This document shows positions 40,391 to 51,501 of a stretch of 64,000 bases of DNA, piece after piece (position 1 is the first letter of the stretch; each line of letters starts with the position of its first letter). The notes under the pieces were generated by a model. It was not told where the DNA came from. It saw nothing but the letters and a program-made list of their open reading frames with translations, and did no database searches. This stretch comes from Gammaproteobacteria bacterium (GTDB lineage: Bacteria > Pseudomonadota > Gammaproteobacteria > JAKDMP01), in the NCBI GenBank assembly GCA_027018875.1, contig JALUYA010000009.1, forward strand, positions 34,019-98,018, read 5' to 3'. The translations under genes were made by a program, and so were the position numbers.

Positions 40391-43049
40391 CCCAGTGTTG
40401 CTAGTGGTGGATGGATCGTCCTACCTGTATCGTGCGTTTCATGCCTTACCCCCACTGGAAACCACGGATGGACGGCCTACCGGCGCAATCTACGGGGTTG
40501 CCAGTATGCTCAACCGGCTGCGGCGAGATGAACGTCCGAGCCGGGTCGCGGTGGTGTTCGATGCCCCAGGCCCGACTTTTCGTGACCGACTCTATACCGC
40601 TTATAAGGCTAATCGAGCCGCCATGCCCGAGGATCTGGTCGTACAGGTCGATCCCCTACTGGAGTTGATCGAAGCCTTGGGGCTGCCTCTTTTGCGTCTA
40701 TCCGGGGTAGAGGCCGATGACGTGATTGCAACCCTGGTTCGGCGCCATGCCGCTTTGGGGGAACAGATAGTAATCGCCAGCGGCGATAAGGATCTGGCCC
40801 AATTGGTCGATAACGGGATCGTGATGGTGGATACCATGCGCGGGACCCGAATGGGGCGGGCGGGGGTCGAGGAGAAATTCGGTGTGCCTCCGGAACGGAT
40901 CGTCGATTTGCTGGCTCTCATGGGAGACAGCTCGGACAATATTCCAGGTATTCCGGGCATTGGCCCGAAGACGGCCGCCAAATGGCTGTCCAAGTATGGC
41001 AGTCTCGATGCTTTGCGCGAACACGCGCACGAGATTAAGGGCAAGGCGGGGGAACGGCTGCGCGAGCATCTGGCAGGATTGGATCTTTCGGTTCGCTTGG
41101 CTACCGTACGGGATGACCTTGATTTGCAAATTACTCCCGAGGCGTTGATTCCCCGGGCTCCGGATATCGGGCGACTCCGAAAAATTTACGCCGATCTTGG
41201 GTTCAGACACTGGCTCGATGAATTGAACCGTACAGATCCCCCGGCGCCGACACGGAACTACACCTTGGTGGAAAATCGGGAAAATATGGAACTGTGGCTC
41301 GAAAAGGTTCGTGCGGCGCAGTGGTTTGCATTCGATCTGGAAACCACCAGTCTGAATTACCTCGAAGCCCGCATCGTCGGCATCGCGCTGGCCGTGGCTC
41401 CTGGCGACGCGGCCTATATTCCCCTTGCCCATACGCAGGCGCAACCACTGGATCGGGATGAGGTCCTGATGCGGTTTAAGCCGCTATGGGAAAACCCCGC
41501 TTACCCCAAGTTGGGACACCACCTGAAATATGACGCCCATGTTTTGGCTAATCACGGCATTCATCTGGCGGGGATCCGTCACGATACCCTGCTCGAATCT
41601 TATGTGCTCGATCCCACCGCGGGGCGGCATGACCTGGATTCCCTGGCCGCGCGGGTGCTGAAGGAAAAAACCATCACCTACGAAGAGGTCGCAGGGAAAG
41701 GGGTAAAGCAGATCGGTTTTGCCGAGGTGCCTCTCGATCGGGCCGGGGTTTATGCCGCCGAGGACGCGGACGTAACCTGGCGCCTGCACCAGGCCCTGTG
41801 GCCGCGGTTACGCCGGGTACCGGCCCTGCAGGCGGTTTATGAGGAGATTGAAATACCGCTGGTGCCGGTGTTGCTGTCCATGGAACGCCGCGGGGTGATG
41901 ATCGATAGCAACCTGCTCAAGATTCAGAGCCGGGAACTGGCCCAACGGATGGAACAGGTTCAGGCCGAGGCCTGGCGGCTGGCCGGGCGGGAGTTCAACC
42001 TGGATTCTCCGGCCCAGTTGGCCGTGGTATTGTTTTCTGATTTACACCTTCCGGTGATTCGCAAGACCCCCAAGGGACAGCCCTCAACCGCCGAATCGGT
42101 GCTGGGTGAATTGGCCGCCAAGCATCCCTTGCCACAGCGCATTCTCGATTACCGCTCCCTGGCCAAGTTGCGTTCCACCTATACCGAGAAACTACCTGCG
42201 AGCGTTAATCCAGGGACCGGTAGGGTGCATACGCTATATAACCAGAGCGGAACCTCTACCGGGCGGCTTTCCTCTTCCGAACCCAATTTACAGAATATCC
42301 CCATTCGCACGGCCGAGGGCAGAAAGATTCGTCGTGCCTTCGTTGCGCCTGAAGGCTGGAGCATCGTGGCTGCGGATTACTCGCAGATCGAGTTGCGCAT
42401 CATGGCGCACCTGTCGGGCGATGCGGGTCTGCGTCGCGCCTTTGCCGAAGGGCGGGACATTCACCGAGCCACGGCCGCCGAGGTTTTCGGGCACCGCCTC
42501 GAGGAGGTCGGCCCGGCGGAGCGGCGTGCGGCCAAGGCCATCAACTTCGGCCTGATCTACGGCATGTCGTCTTTTGGGCTGGCGCGGCAATTGGGCATAG
42601 GCCGGGAGGAGGCACAAGAATATATCGAGCGCTACTTCGAGCGCTACCCCGGCGTGCGTGATTACATGCACGCAACCCGGCAGCAGGCAAAACGTGAAGG
42701 CTACGTGGAAACGATTTTCGGGCGCCGATTGTATGTGCCGGAAATCAAGAGCCGTAATGCCCACCGCCGCCAGGGTGCGGAGCGGGCGGCAATCAATGCG
42801 CCGATGCAGGGCAGCGCCGCCGATATCATCAAGCGGGCGATGATTGCCATCCATGCCTGGTGCGCTACAGAGAACAGCGATGTCCATTTGGTTATGCAGG
42901 TGCATGATGAGCTGGTTTTCGAAGTTGCCGCGGCAAAGCTTGAGTCGGCCGTTACCAAGATTCGCGAGAAGATGGGATCCGCCGCGGATCTAGCCGTGTC
43001 GCTGGTGGTTGAAATCGGGGTTGGGGCGAATTGGGACGAGGCCCACTAA
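40383..43049 (+). CDS. polA: DNA polymerase I
   Basis: 5' nuclease (VFDAPGPTFRDRLYTAYKANR), 3'-5' exonuclease (FAFDLETTSL), polymerase (AADYSQIELRIMAHLS, QVHDELVFEV). Confidence 0.98.
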   Translation: MNNPVLLVVDGSSYLYRAFHALPPLETTDGRPTGAIYGVASMLNRLRRDERPSRVAVVFDAPGPTFRDRLYTAYKANRAAMPEDLVVQVDPLLELIEALGLPLLRLSGVEADDVIATLVRRHAALGEQIVIASGDKDLAQLVDNGIVMVDTMRGTRMGRAGVEEKFGVPPERIVDLLALMGDSSDNIPGIPGIGPKTAAKWLSKYGSLDALREHAHEIKGKAGERLREHLAGLDLSVRLATVRDDLDLQITPEALIPRAPDIGRLRKIYADLGFRHWLDELNRTDPPAPTRNYTLVENRENMELWLEKVRAAQWFAFDLETTSLNYLEARIVGIALAVAPGDAAYIPLAHTQAQPLDRDEVLMRFKPLWENPAYPKLGHHLKYDAHVLANHGIHLAGIRHDTLLESYVLDPTAGRHDLDSLAARVLKEKTITYEEVAGKGVKQIGFAEVPLDRAGVYAAEDADVTWRLHQALWPRLRRVPALQAVYEEIEIPLVPVLLSMERRGVMIDSNLLKIQSRELAQRMEQVQAEAWRLAGREFNLDSPAQLAVVLFSDLHLPVIRKTPKGQPSTAESVLGELAAKHPLPQRILDYRSLAKLRSTYTEKLPASVNPGTGRVHTLYNQSGTSTGRLSSSEPNLQNIPIRTAEGRKIRRAFVAPEGWSIVAADYSQIELRIMAHLSGDAGLRRAFAEGRDIHRATAAEVFGHRLEEVGPAERRAAKAINFGLIYGMSSFGLARQLGIGREEAQEYIERYFERYPGVRDYMHATRQQAKREGYVETIFGRRLYVPEIKSRNAHRRQGAERAAINAPMQGSAADIIKRAMIAIHAWCATENSDVHLVMQVHDELVFEVAAAKLESAVTKIREKMGSAADLAVSLVVEIGVGANWDEAH

Positions 43050-43074
43050 GAGTGGCCGATCCAAGAAGTACAGT

Positions 43075-43881
43075 CTATTTCTCGGCCCCGGCTGTGTCGC
43101 CAACCCGTGCGGCTGGGACGAGCCGGCCCGGGGCCAGGCGGGCTCCCTGACGCCAGGTGATGCCACTGCGGTTCAGCTCACGGGTAAATTCACTTTGCGC
43201 CGCTTCGACTGCGGGGTCGGAGCCTTTCAATCCGATCTCAACCCGCCAGGGTCGTCCACCCCGTGGCAGACTCGAAAGGCGGATTTCGGGGCAGGCGGCC
43301 AGGAGCCTCTCCATGATCGGCACCAACTCGCTTTCCGCTACGTCGTAAACTTCGAACAATTGTTCCACTACGGGTTCGCGCCGCAACGAGGCATAGCGCT
43401 CATCGAAGATTTGGCTCATCATCGCGGCCGACATCTCCGGAAAACCCGGCAGAAAATGATGATCTCCCAGGCTGAAACCCGGGATCAACCCGGAGGAGTT
43501 GGGGATTAGTGATGCACCTTGCGGTACCTCGGCCATGCGAATGCGGTTGGGGTAGGCCGCCTTGCCGAACCGGGTTTCCAGCAGCCGAACGACTTCGGGA
43601 TGACGCATGAGTGGTACGCCGGCTGCTTGAGCGGCGGCGGGTCGGGTAACATCGTCCGGGGTGGAACCGATTCCCCCCAGACTAAAGACCAGGCTGGTGC
43701 TGTGCAGCGTTTCGCGAAACACCGCGCTCAGGCGAGCTAGATCGTCACGCTCGATCCGCACCCAGCTCAGTTCGAGGCCACGTTCACCCAGCAGCCGTGC
43801 CGCATTTTCTAGATGTTTGTCCCGGCGTTTGGCGGATAACAGCTCATCGCCGATGATGATAAGTCCGATATCGGGATTCAT
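43075..43881 (-). CDS. CinA N-terminal-like molybdopterin-binding (MoaB/Mog) domain protein
   Basis: IGLIIIGDELLSAKRRDKH, VFSLGGIGSTPDDVTRPAAAQAAGVPL, LPGFPEMSAAMM. Confidence 0.9.
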   Translation of the reverse strand: MNPDIGLIIIGDELLSAKRRDKHLENAARLLGERGLELSWVRIERDDLARLSAVFRETLHSTSLVFSLGGIGSTPDDVTRPAAAQAAGVPLMRHPEVVRLLETRFGKAAYPNRIRMAEVPQGASLIPNSSGLIPGFSLGDHHFLPGFPEMSAAMMSQIFDERYASLRREPVVEQLFEVYDVAESELVPIMERLLAACPEIRLSSLPRGGRPWRVEIGLKGSDPAVEAAQSEFTRELNRSGITWRQGARLAPGRLVPAARVGDTAGAEK

Positions 43882-44153
43882 AATTCAGGCCCTGTCAGTT
43901 GGCCCCTTCCGGGGACGTAAAAGGGATGATTTTCCGAGGTGGGAGCGGGCGGTCAAGCTCCAATCCTCGAGGGATCGGCCCGGAAATCCCGCTTCCCCCA
44001 ACGTACAGCAAAGAGGAAATCATAGGACACACCGTCGTGCGGCTGCCCGATTGCGCTCGCCCGGGGGGTGAAACCGGGCCGTTGCGGTCCAGACCCGAAC
44101 CACGCCCAAGGAGGTGGACGGGCATTGATGCCAATTAAGGCCGAGAAATCGGG

Positions 44154-45068
44154 CTATCTCGGTTCCCCGGCAAGCCAGTCACGCGGCTTAAGAAAGTAGG
44201 CCGTCAGTCGATCCTCGGGGCTACCGGGAGCAGGCCGCCAATCATAGCGCCAATGAGCCTCGGGAGGCAGAGAAGCCAGAACCGACTCGACCCGCCCGTC
44301 CGACTGCAGGCCGAAGCGGGTACCGCGGTCATAAATCAGGTTGAACTCCACATAGCGGCCCCGGCGGTAGAGCTGGAATGCCCGCTCGCGTTCGCCCCAG
44401 GGGTGGGTCTTGCGGTGCTCGAAGATAGGCAGATAGGCGGGTAGATAGTGCTCGCCCACCGCGCGTACAAAGCGAAAGCACCGTTCGAAGCCCCATTCGT
44501 TAAGGTCATCGAAGAAGATTCCGCCGATACCACGGGCTTCGCCGCGGTGAGGAAGGTAGAAATACTCGTCGCACCAGCGCTTGAAGCGCGGATAAATATC
44601 ATCGCCAAAGGGGGTACAGGCAGCGCGTGCCGTACGATGCCAGTGGCGGCAGTCCTGCTCGAAACCATAGCAGGGAGTGAGGTCGAATCCACCACCAAAC
44701 CACCACACCGGTGCTATGCCGGGTTTCTCGGCAAGAAAAAATCGCAGATTAAAATGCGAAGCGGGTACATAGGGATTGCGGGGGTGGACGATCACCGAGA
44801 CGCCGGCGGCGTGAAAGTCGTATCCGGACAGTGCCGGGTGCAACGCGCTTGCCGCGGGCGGCAAGCCGTTGCCGGAGATGGCTGAAAAATTTACTGCGCC
44901 CTTTTCGATCATCCCGTCGCCTTCTATCGTCCGGGTGATACCACCGCCGCCTTCGCGGCGCTCCCAGCGGTTCTGGCACAGGCGCGGGTTGTCATCGAGG
45001 CTTACCAAGCCGGCGACAATATCGATTTGCAGCCTTCTTAGCCAGGTTTCCACCTCGGGATAGTTCAC
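44154..45068 (-). CDS. hemF: Oxygen-dependent coproporphyrinogen III oxidase
   Basis: [91 protein letters not shown]. Confidence 0.98.
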   Translation of the reverse strand: MNYPEVETWLRRLQIDIVAGLVSLDDNPRLCQNRWERREGGGGITRTIEGDGMIEKGAVNFSAISGNGLPPAASALHPALSGYDFHAAGVSVIVHPRNPYVPASHFNLRFFLAEKPGIAPVWWFGGGFDLTPCYGFEQDCRHWHRTARAACTPFGDDIYPRFKRWCDEYFYLPHRGEARGIGGIFFDDLNEWGFERCFRFVRAVGEHYLPAYLPIFEHRKTHPWGERERAFQLYRRGRYVEFNLIYDRGTRFGLQSDGRVESVLASLPPEAHWRYDWRPAPGSPEDRLTAYFLKPRDWLAGEPR

Positions 45069-45604
45069 GAGGTTTTCCCCGGAGCCGGGCGAATTACGCG
45101 CCCTCCCGCCAGTTCGCGGATTTCGGAGGGACCGGCGAGGCCGCCCAGGCAGCCATCGAGGAGGCCTGCAAGCGCACCGCCGAAACGCTTGAGTACCGCT
45201 TCCGCCGTCGGCTCGGGCGGCTCACCGCTTGAATTGGCGCTGGTGGAAACAATGGCCGTGCCGGCCGCCGTGGCCAGATCGCGTGCCACCGGGTGGGCAC
45301 TGACGCGGACGGCAACCGTCGAACGGGTGCCGGTGATCCAAGCGGGGCAGTCCGCCGCAGCGGGGACGATCCAGGTCACCGGTCCCGGCCAGGTGGCCTC
45401 CAGCCGCGCCCGGGCGACGGAATCAAGCGGTGCGATCCAGGGCTCCAATTGCTTGAAATCGGCCGCCAGCAGGACCAACCCCTTGTTGCGATTGCGCCGC
45501 TTGAGGGCAAGCAGTCGCCCGACCGCATCGGGGTTGGCCGGGTCGCAGCCTAGCCCCCATACGCCTTCGGTAGGGTAGGCGACGATGCCACCCGCCAACA
45601 GCAT
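45065..45604 (-). CDS. tsaC: Sua5/YciO/YrdC family threonylcarbamoyl-AMP synthase
   Basis: [57 protein letters not shown]. The ORF extends to 45688 overlapping topA; the start is uncertain. Confidence 0.9.
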   Translation of the reverse strand: MLLAGGIVAYPTEGVWGLGCDPANPDAVGRLLALKRRNRNKGLVLLAADFKQLEPWIAPLDSVARARLEATWPGPVTWIVPAAADCPAWITGTRSTVAVRVSAHPVARDLATAAGTAIVSTSANSSGEPPEPTAEAVLKRFGGALAGLLDGCLGGLAGPSEIRELAGGRVIRPAPGKTS

Positions 45605-45627
45605 CCGCGCCCCCGCCGCCGCTGAAT

Positions 45628-47928
45628 CTATTTTCCCTTGCGGCGGCGGGGGCGCTTGGCGGGAGCTTGGTTCAGAAGTTCTTGGCATTGTTCCCGGGTC
45701 AGGGCGGCGGGATCGGTGCCCTTGGGGATACGGGCGTTTTTCTTGCCATCGGTAATGTAGGGGCCATAGCGGCCGTTGAGTACCCGAATACCATCGAAGT
45801 CGTGGATAAGGCGTTTGGCATCGGCCTCTTTTTTCTCCCGGATCAGCTCCAGTGCCCGCGGCAGTTCGACGGTGTACGGGTCGTCTTCCTTGAGGGAAAC
45901 AAATTGGCTGCCGTAGCGCACATAGGGTCCGAAACGGCCGACGTTGGCCGATACCTTTTCACCCTCCGGAGTCTCCCCTAATTCGCGCGGCAGTTTGAAT
46001 AACTCAACCGCTTCTTCCAGAGTGATGGTTTCAAGCTTTTGCCCCGGACGCAAGCTGGCAAAACGGGGTTTTTCCTCCTCCTCGGCGGTACCGATTTGTA
46101 CGAACGGGCCATAGCGGCCGAGGCGTACGGATATTTCGCGCCCGCTCGCGGGGTCGATGCCAAGTTTCCGGGCCTTGAGGACATCGCGGCGACTAACATT
46201 TGTGTCGATTTCATGCACCCGGCGTTCAAAGGGGGTCCAGAATTTACCGAGAGCGCTTTTCCAGTCGCACTCGCCACGGGATATGGCATCGAGCGTATCC
46301 TCCAGGCGTGCGGTGAAGGCGTAATCCATATAGCGCTCAAAATGTTCGGTTAAGAAACGGTTAACCACCCGGCCCACATCGGTGGGCACAAAATGGCGGT
46401 TTTCAAGCAGAACATATTCCCGCGACAGCAAGGTCTGGATGATCGAGGCGTATGTAGAGGGACGCCCGATATCGTTTGCCTCCAGCGTCTTGACCAGGCT
46501 GGCTTCGGTATAGCGTGGCGGCGGTTCGGTAAAGTGCTGGCTCGTCTGCAGGGAATCAAGCCCGATTTTTTCTCCCTGTTCAAGTGCCGGCAGGCGACTT
46601 TCCTGCCGATCGTCACCGCCGGGTTCGTCACGACCCTCCAAATACACCTGCATGAAGCCGTGATGGCGGATGGTAGAGCCGGTGGCGCGAAAGATGGCAA
46701 CCTCTCCCGCCGCGAGATCGACGGCCACTTGATCGAGCGTTGCGTGGATCATCTGGCAGGCGACTGTTCGGTTCCAGATCAACTCATATAGGCGGGCCTG
46801 CTCGTGATTCAGCCGTTTGGCATTCGCGCGCGGCTCGCGTCGTACCGAGGTTGGGCGGATGGCCTCGTGCGCCTCCTGGGCGTTTTTGCTTCGCGTCTTG
46901 TAGTGCCGCGGCTTGGACGGCAGATTTTCCGGGCCGTAACGCTCGCCAATGTAGCTCCGAAGCTCGGTGATCGCCTCGGGAGCCAGGTGGGTGGAGTCGG
47001 TACGCATGTAGGTGATCAGCCCGACCGGCCCGTCGCCGAGATCGATGCCCTCGTAGAGTTGTTGCGCGATCTGCATGGTACGCCGAGCCGAAAAGCCGAG
47101 CTTGCGGGCGGCTTCCTGTTGCAGGGTCGATGTAATGAAGGGGGGGGCGGGATTGCGTTTGCGGGTCTTGCGCTCAATCGATTGAACACATAATTTTCCA
47201 CCTGCGGCCTGTTCAATTGCCGCGTGGGCTGCCCGGGTGCTGACGCCGTCTTCGAAACTGAATTGCTCGACTTTTTCCCCCTGGTAACGCGAAAGCCGGG
47301 CGCCGAAAGTCTGTCCTTCCTTAACCAGTATTGCCTCGATCCGCCAAAATTCCCGGGGCTCAAAGGCCTCTATTTCATCTTCTCTCTCCGCGATCATGCG
47401 CAATGCCGGGCTCTGAACCCGTCCAGCCGACAGACCGCGGCGGATCTTTTTCCATAGCAGCGGAGACAGATTGAACCCAACCAGGTAGTCGAGCGCACGC
47501 CGGGCCTGTTGCGCGTTAATCAGGTTATCTGCAAGCTCGCGTGGGTGCTCCATGGCTTCGTGGATCGCCCGTTCGGTCACCTCGTGGAAAACCACCCGCT
47601 CGACTTGCATGCCCTTTAGCTTGCCACGCTCCTTGAGCATTTCATACAGGTGCCAGGAAATCGCCTCCCCTTCACGATCCGGGTCGGTGGCGAGTACAAG
47701 CTTGTTCGCATGGGCAAGTGCCCGGGCGATCTCGCTAAGATGCCGGGCGTTTTTCTCGATGGGTTGGTAGTGCATCGAAAAGTTTGTGCTCGGATCGACG
47801 GCCCCCTCCTTGGGAATCAGATCCCGCACGTGGCCATAGGAGGCGAACACTTCGACATCTTTACCCAGAAATTTTTTCAGGGTACGAGCCTTGGCCGGAG
47901 ATTCGACCACAACTACGGATTGCGCCAT
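45628..47928 (-). CDS. topA: DNA topoisomerase I
   Basis: VVVESPAKARTLKKFLG, ATDPDREGEAISWHL, SAGRVQSPALRMI, GLITYMRTDSTHLAPEA. Confidence 0.97.
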   Translation of the reverse strand: MAQSVVVVESPAKARTLKKFLGKDVEVFASYGHVRDLIPKEGAVDPSTNFSMHYQPIEKNARHLSEIARALAHANKLVLATDPDREGEAISWHLYEMLKERGKLKGMQVERVVFHEVTERAIHEAMEHPRELADNLINAQQARRALDYLVGFNLSPLLWKKIRRGLSAGRVQSPALRMIAEREDEIEAFEPREFWRIEAILVKEGQTFGARLSRYQGEKVEQFSFEDGVSTRAAHAAIEQAAGGKLCVQSIERKTRKRNPAPPFITSTLQQEAARKLGFSARRTMQIAQQLYEGIDLGDGPVGLITYMRTDSTHLAPEAITELRSYIGERYGPENLPSKPRHYKTRSKNAQEAHEAIRPTSVRREPRANAKRLNHEQARLYELIWNRTVACQMIHATLDQVAVDLAAGEVAIFRATGSTIRHHGFMQVYLEGRDEPGGDDRQESRLPALEQGEKIGLDSLQTSQHFTEPPPRYTEASLVKTLEANDIGRPSTYASIIQTLLSREYVLLENRHFVPTDVGRVVNRFLTEHFERYMDYAFTARLEDTLDAISRGECDWKSALGKFWTPFERRVHEIDTNVSRRDVLKARKLGIDPASGREISVRLGRYGPFVQIGTAEEEEKPRFASLRPGQKLETITLEEAVELFKLPRELGETPEGEKVSANVGRFGPYVRYGSQFVSLKEDDPYTVELPRALELIREKKEADAKRLIHDFDGIRVLNGRYGPYITDGKKNARIPKGTDPAALTREQCQELLNQAPAKRPRRRKGK

Positions 47929-47961
47929 ACGGGAACTCGGTTTAAGTGTGAAGGGCTGAAA

Positions 47962-48432
47962 TCAATGAGCCGTTAGCTCAAGGTCGGCGTAAAGCATGTC
48001 TTCCATGCGGGCAAAGGCGGCCTCCTGGCCGGGTTGGCGAAACAGCGTCAACAGGACCACCCACTTGACCTCCTCGATGCCGCTGCCTTCATCGAGTGCC
48101 ATGAGGCGCTCGATTACCACCTCACGCTGCGCCGGATCGAGAACACCGATCTGCTCCAGATGCAGCAGGAAACCACGGGCCTCGGCATTCAGTCGGGCGA
48201 GTTCGAACTCGGCGAAAACGCGGTGACTCGACCCGGTTATGGCCAGAGGCGACGACCGTTGCTGTTCGTGGGCCAACGCTTCCAGCCAATCGAGCGCCTG
48301 GGTAATGATTAGCGGAGGAAAGCCGGAATCGCGTAGCAGTTCCTCCAGGATGGGGCGCGGTGGGGATTCCTCCGCATCTTCCAGGTGTTGTTCAAATAGG
48401 TAAAGCAAAACATCTAGCACAGTCGGGTTCAT
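47962..48432 (-). CDS. smg: Smg family protein (DUF494)
   Basis: VLDVLLYLFEQHLEDAEE...L..SGFPPLIITQALDWLEAL; position between dprA and topA. Confidence 0.92.
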   Translation of the reverse strand: MNPTVLDVLLYLFEQHLEDAEESPPRPILEELLRDSGFPPLIITQALDWLEALAHEQQRSSPLAITGSSHRVFAEFELARLNAEARGFLLHLEQIGVLDPAQREVVIERLMALDEGSGIEEVKWVVLLTLFRQPGQEAAFARMEDMLYADLELTAH

Positions 48433-49544
48433 CGGGTTCCTTCATTGCGTCGAATTCTGGCATAACGGGCTCCGGGAAGCGCCTCGACCTCGCCCTGGAG
48501 TTCGAGGAGCAAAAGCATGGACGAAATCGCCTGGGACGTCAAGCCGCATCGCTCGCTCAGAGCGTCGATGCCGACCGGGTTGAATCCAAGTGCATCGAGC
48601 AGCAAGCGGTATTCCGGATCGCATTCATTTGTCTGTTCCACCTCGGTTGAGGTCACGCTGGATGGGGGCATTATTGTACCCAAGCTTTCCAGGATGTCGG
48701 CGCCGCGCTCGATCAAGGTGGCTCCCTCGCGAATCAGGGCATGGCAACCGCGCGAGAGGGGAGACAGGACCGAGCCAGGTACCGCGAACACTTCTCGGCC
48801 CTGTTCCAGGGCATATCGAGCGGTGATCAGGGAGCCGCTTCCGAGGGTGGCTTCGACCACCAGCGTGGCGAGGGAAAGCCCGCTGATAATACGATTGCGG
48901 CGCGGAAAATGTTCGGGTAGAGGGGGAGTTCCTGGAGGAAATTCACTGATCAGTGCGCCCGTGGCGACAATTTTTTCGGCGAGTTTAACGTGACGTCGAG
49001 GATAGACTCGGTCCGGTCCGGTACCCATGACGGCCAGGGTTCGGCCGGATACCTCAAGAGCACCGGAATGAGCTGCGGAATCGATCCCCAAAGCAAGTCC
49101 GCTGGTAATGACGAACCCTGCACCGACAAGAAAGCCGGCGAATTCCGCAGCGATTTCCCGCCCGCTCATGGTCGGATTACGCGCACCGACTATGGCGATT
49201 TGGGGGCGGGAAAGCAGGTCAGGATCGCCGCTGACGAACAAGGCCGGGGGCGGATCGGGGATTTCACCGAGCAGCGCAGGGTAACCGGCCTCGCCCCAAA
49301 GGAGCAGATGGTGATTTGCGGTGTTGGCCCAGGCGAGGTCACGCTTTTCAGGGCGGGCCTCCAACACGGTCCGCAGCGCCGTTTCCGGTAATCCTGCGAG
49401 CTGGAACTCCCGGCGGGAGGCCCCGGACCATTGCTCCGGGGGGCCACAGCGTTCCAGTGCCCGCCGGGCCTTCCGGGCACCGATGCCCGGAATTCGTAGT
49501 AGCGCGCATACCGCGGCCACCCGTTCGATAGCTGGTGCCGGCAC
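48429..49544 (-). CDS. dprA: DNA-processing protein DprA
   Basis: IVGARNPTMSGREIAAEFA, VITSGLALGIDSAAHSGAL, RNRIISGLSLATLVVEATLGSGSLITARYALEQGREVFAVPG. Confidence 0.97.
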   Translation of the reverse strand: MPAPAIERVAAVCALLRIPGIGARKARRALERCGPPEQWSGASRREFQLAGLPETALRTVLEARPEKRDLAWANTANHHLLLWGEAGYPALLGEIPDPPPALFVSGDPDLLSRPQIAIVGARNPTMSGREIAAEFAGFLVGAGFVITSGLALGIDSAAHSGALEVSGRTLAVMGTGPDRVYPRRHVKLAEKIVATGALISEFPPGTPPLPEHFPRRNRIISGLSLATLVVEATLGSGSLITARYALEQGREVFAVPGSVLSPLSRGCHALIREGATLIERGADILESLGTIMPPSSVTSTEVEQTNECDPEYRLLLDALGFNPVGIDALSERCGLTSQAISSMLLLLELQGEVEALPGARYARIRRNEGTR

Positions 49545-49564
49545 GCTACCGCCGTGGCTCCGGT

Positions 49565-50725
49565 TCAGGGATTGCGGATCGGGTCGTTCACCCGGATCGG
49601 CTGCGTTGCCCGCATGACCAGGGCGAAGGATACCTGCGGGTAGGCGCGAAAGACCACCAGATCGCCAATGCGCCGCTCGGGCAGTTTGACCTCGTGCGTC
49701 AGGTTGCCGTGAGCATAGGGATCGAAGACGTGTTTGGCCTTGGTGTAAACGGCCAGCATGGTGCCGGGTTTAAGGCCGTTTCGGGTTCCCCGATCCAGTA
49801 CCACAGCCTGGTATTGCCCCACCTCATTCATGCCTCCGATCACGCTGATGATTTCGCCGGCGACCGGAACCGTGGGCGCCAACAGCGGAAACCGGGAGGG
49901 GATGGTTCCTGCTTCAATCGGTACCAGCCGATTGCCGGGGACCACTTCCTGGATTGAACTGTCGAGTTGGAGCGTACTGGGGTCGCCACCGGCGGTGACC
50001 GTGGCGCGAGCAAGGTAGATGACTTCATAGCCCAGCAGTTCGTGGGTCTTCGGATCATACAAGGGATGGCTTTTTTTCACGACGGCAAAGCGGGTGCCAG
50101 GCCGATTTTCGGCGGCGGGGATACCGCGGGCATAGATACCGCCCGGGGCTGCAGCGAGCAGCCGCTCGGTCGCGCGCAATACATACGGGGCGGCCTGGTA
50201 TTGCTTGGCGGTCATGACCCGGGGCTTGGACAACAGCGCGGCAATGTCGTCATAGGGAAGGGTCGAAATGGCTTTTCCGAGGGGAATGCGTTCAATCCTG
50301 GGCCGAAGCATGCGGGGCCTCAGGAGCGGCGATGTGGTGGCGATCAGGGTGCCGGCGCGATGGATAGAAAGAACCGGGTGATTTCCCAAACGCGAAAGGG
50401 TGATGACATCACCCGGGTAGATCAGGTGCGGATTCTTGATATAGGGATTTTCGTACCAGATGGTTGGCCAGTACCAGGGATCGCGAAGAAATCGGGATGA
50501 AATTCCCCACAAGGTATCGCCTTTCTTGACGATATAGCGCAGGGGCGCGGTCTTTTTCACCGGTATCGGATGAGGTTTGATGCCGGCTGGGGCGGGCGGA
50601 GCAATGCTCTGCGGCACCGGTGCCGGTTTGGATGACGGCGGTTTAGGGCTGGCGCAACCGGCCAGTGTCCCAATACCCACCGCTACTGCGATCAATCCCA
50701 ACTTGCGCAATCCGACCCCCTGCAT
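49565..50725 (-). CDS. LysM-domain lipoprotein/peptidoglycan-binding protein
   Basis: LAGCASPKPP lipobox; YIVKKGDTLWGISSRFLRDPWYWPTIWYENPYIKNPHLIYPGDVI. Confidence 0.93.
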   Translation of the reverse strand: MQGVGLRKLGLIAVAVGIGTLAGCASPKPPSSKPAPVPQSIAPPAPAGIKPHPIPVKKTAPLRYIVKKGDTLWGISSRFLRDPWYWPTIWYENPYIKNPHLIYPGDVITLSRLGNHPVLSIHRAGTLIATTSPLLRPRMLRPRIERIPLGKAISTLPYDDIAALLSKPRVMTAKQYQAAPYVLRATERLLAAAPGGIYARGIPAAENRPGTRFAVVKKSHPLYDPKTHELLGYEVIYLARATVTAGGDPSTLQLDSSIQEVVPGNRLVPIEAGTIPSRFPLLAPTVPVAGEIISVIGGMNEVGQYQAVVLDRGTRNGLKPGTMLAVYTKAKHVFDPYAHGNLTHEVKLPERRIGDLVVFRAYPQVSFALVMRATQPIRVNDPIRNP

Positions 50726-50825
50726 GCCGTTTCTCCCGAATTTGTGTTGCCGCGTCCGGATGATGCCGGACGGATACTCCGCTATACTTTGATAACTTTA
50801 GCAGCAAATTGTTGAATTCGGCTAC

Positions 50826-51350
50826 ATGTCTCTTTTAACCATACTGCATTACCCCGATCCCCGCCTACACCAACGGGCCAGGCCGGTCGAGCACATCGAC
50901 CCTGAACTTCAGCGCACCTTTGACGATATGCTTGAGACCATGTATGCCGCACCGGGCATTGGCCTGGCGGCGACGCAGGTCGGCATCGGCTTGCGTTTTA
51001 CGGTGGTGGATGTGTCCGAGGCGAAGGATGAGCCTCAAGTGTTCATTAATCCTGAAATTATCACCCGGGCGGGAAAATGCAAGAGTGAGGAGGGCTGTCT
51101 TTCGGTTCCCGGATACTCCGATACCGTGATACGTTCACAACAGGTGCACGTCCGGGCACTGAATCGAGCGGGAGAGCCTTTTGAGGTGGAAGCCGAGGAA
51201 TTGCTTGCAATTTGCCTCCAGCATGAGATCGATCATCTCGACGGCCGGCTTTTTATCGACCGCCTCTCCGATCTCAAGCGCCGCCGCGCCCGGCGCCAGA
51301 TCAGACGGGCGTTACGCGAAGCACAGCAGGATAAAACCGGCGCAGGTTAG
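50826..51350 (+). CDS. def: Peptide deformylase
   Basis: GIGLAATQVGI, EEGCLSVPG, LLAICLQHEIDHLDGRLFIDRLS. Confidence 0.97.
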   Translation: MSLLTILHYPDPRLHQRARPVEHIDPELQRTFDDMLETMYAAPGIGLAATQVGIGLRFTVVDVSEAKDEPQVFINPEIITRAGKCKSEEGCLSVPGYSDTVIRSQQVHVRALNRAGEPFEVEAEELLAICLQHEIDHLDGRLFIDRLSDLKRRRARRQIRRALREAQQDKTGAG

Positions 51351-51501
51351 CCGTTTTGGGGGGTGAGGTGAATACGCAGTGGTTTGCGGCCGTTAGGAAC
51401 GGGCCATTGGGCCGGTTAAGTGCCCGGACCCGGGAAGGGGGCGCTTGCCCCGGAGCCTTGGCCGAATGGTTTCCCGGTCATTGGGCTTGTGCTCCGGCAT
51501 C

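Noticed and set aside
43895-44138. Small ORFs between the cinA-like gene and hemF, both strands
   Set aside because: No homology-like motifs, low-complexity GC-rich translations, no ribosome-binding site noticed.
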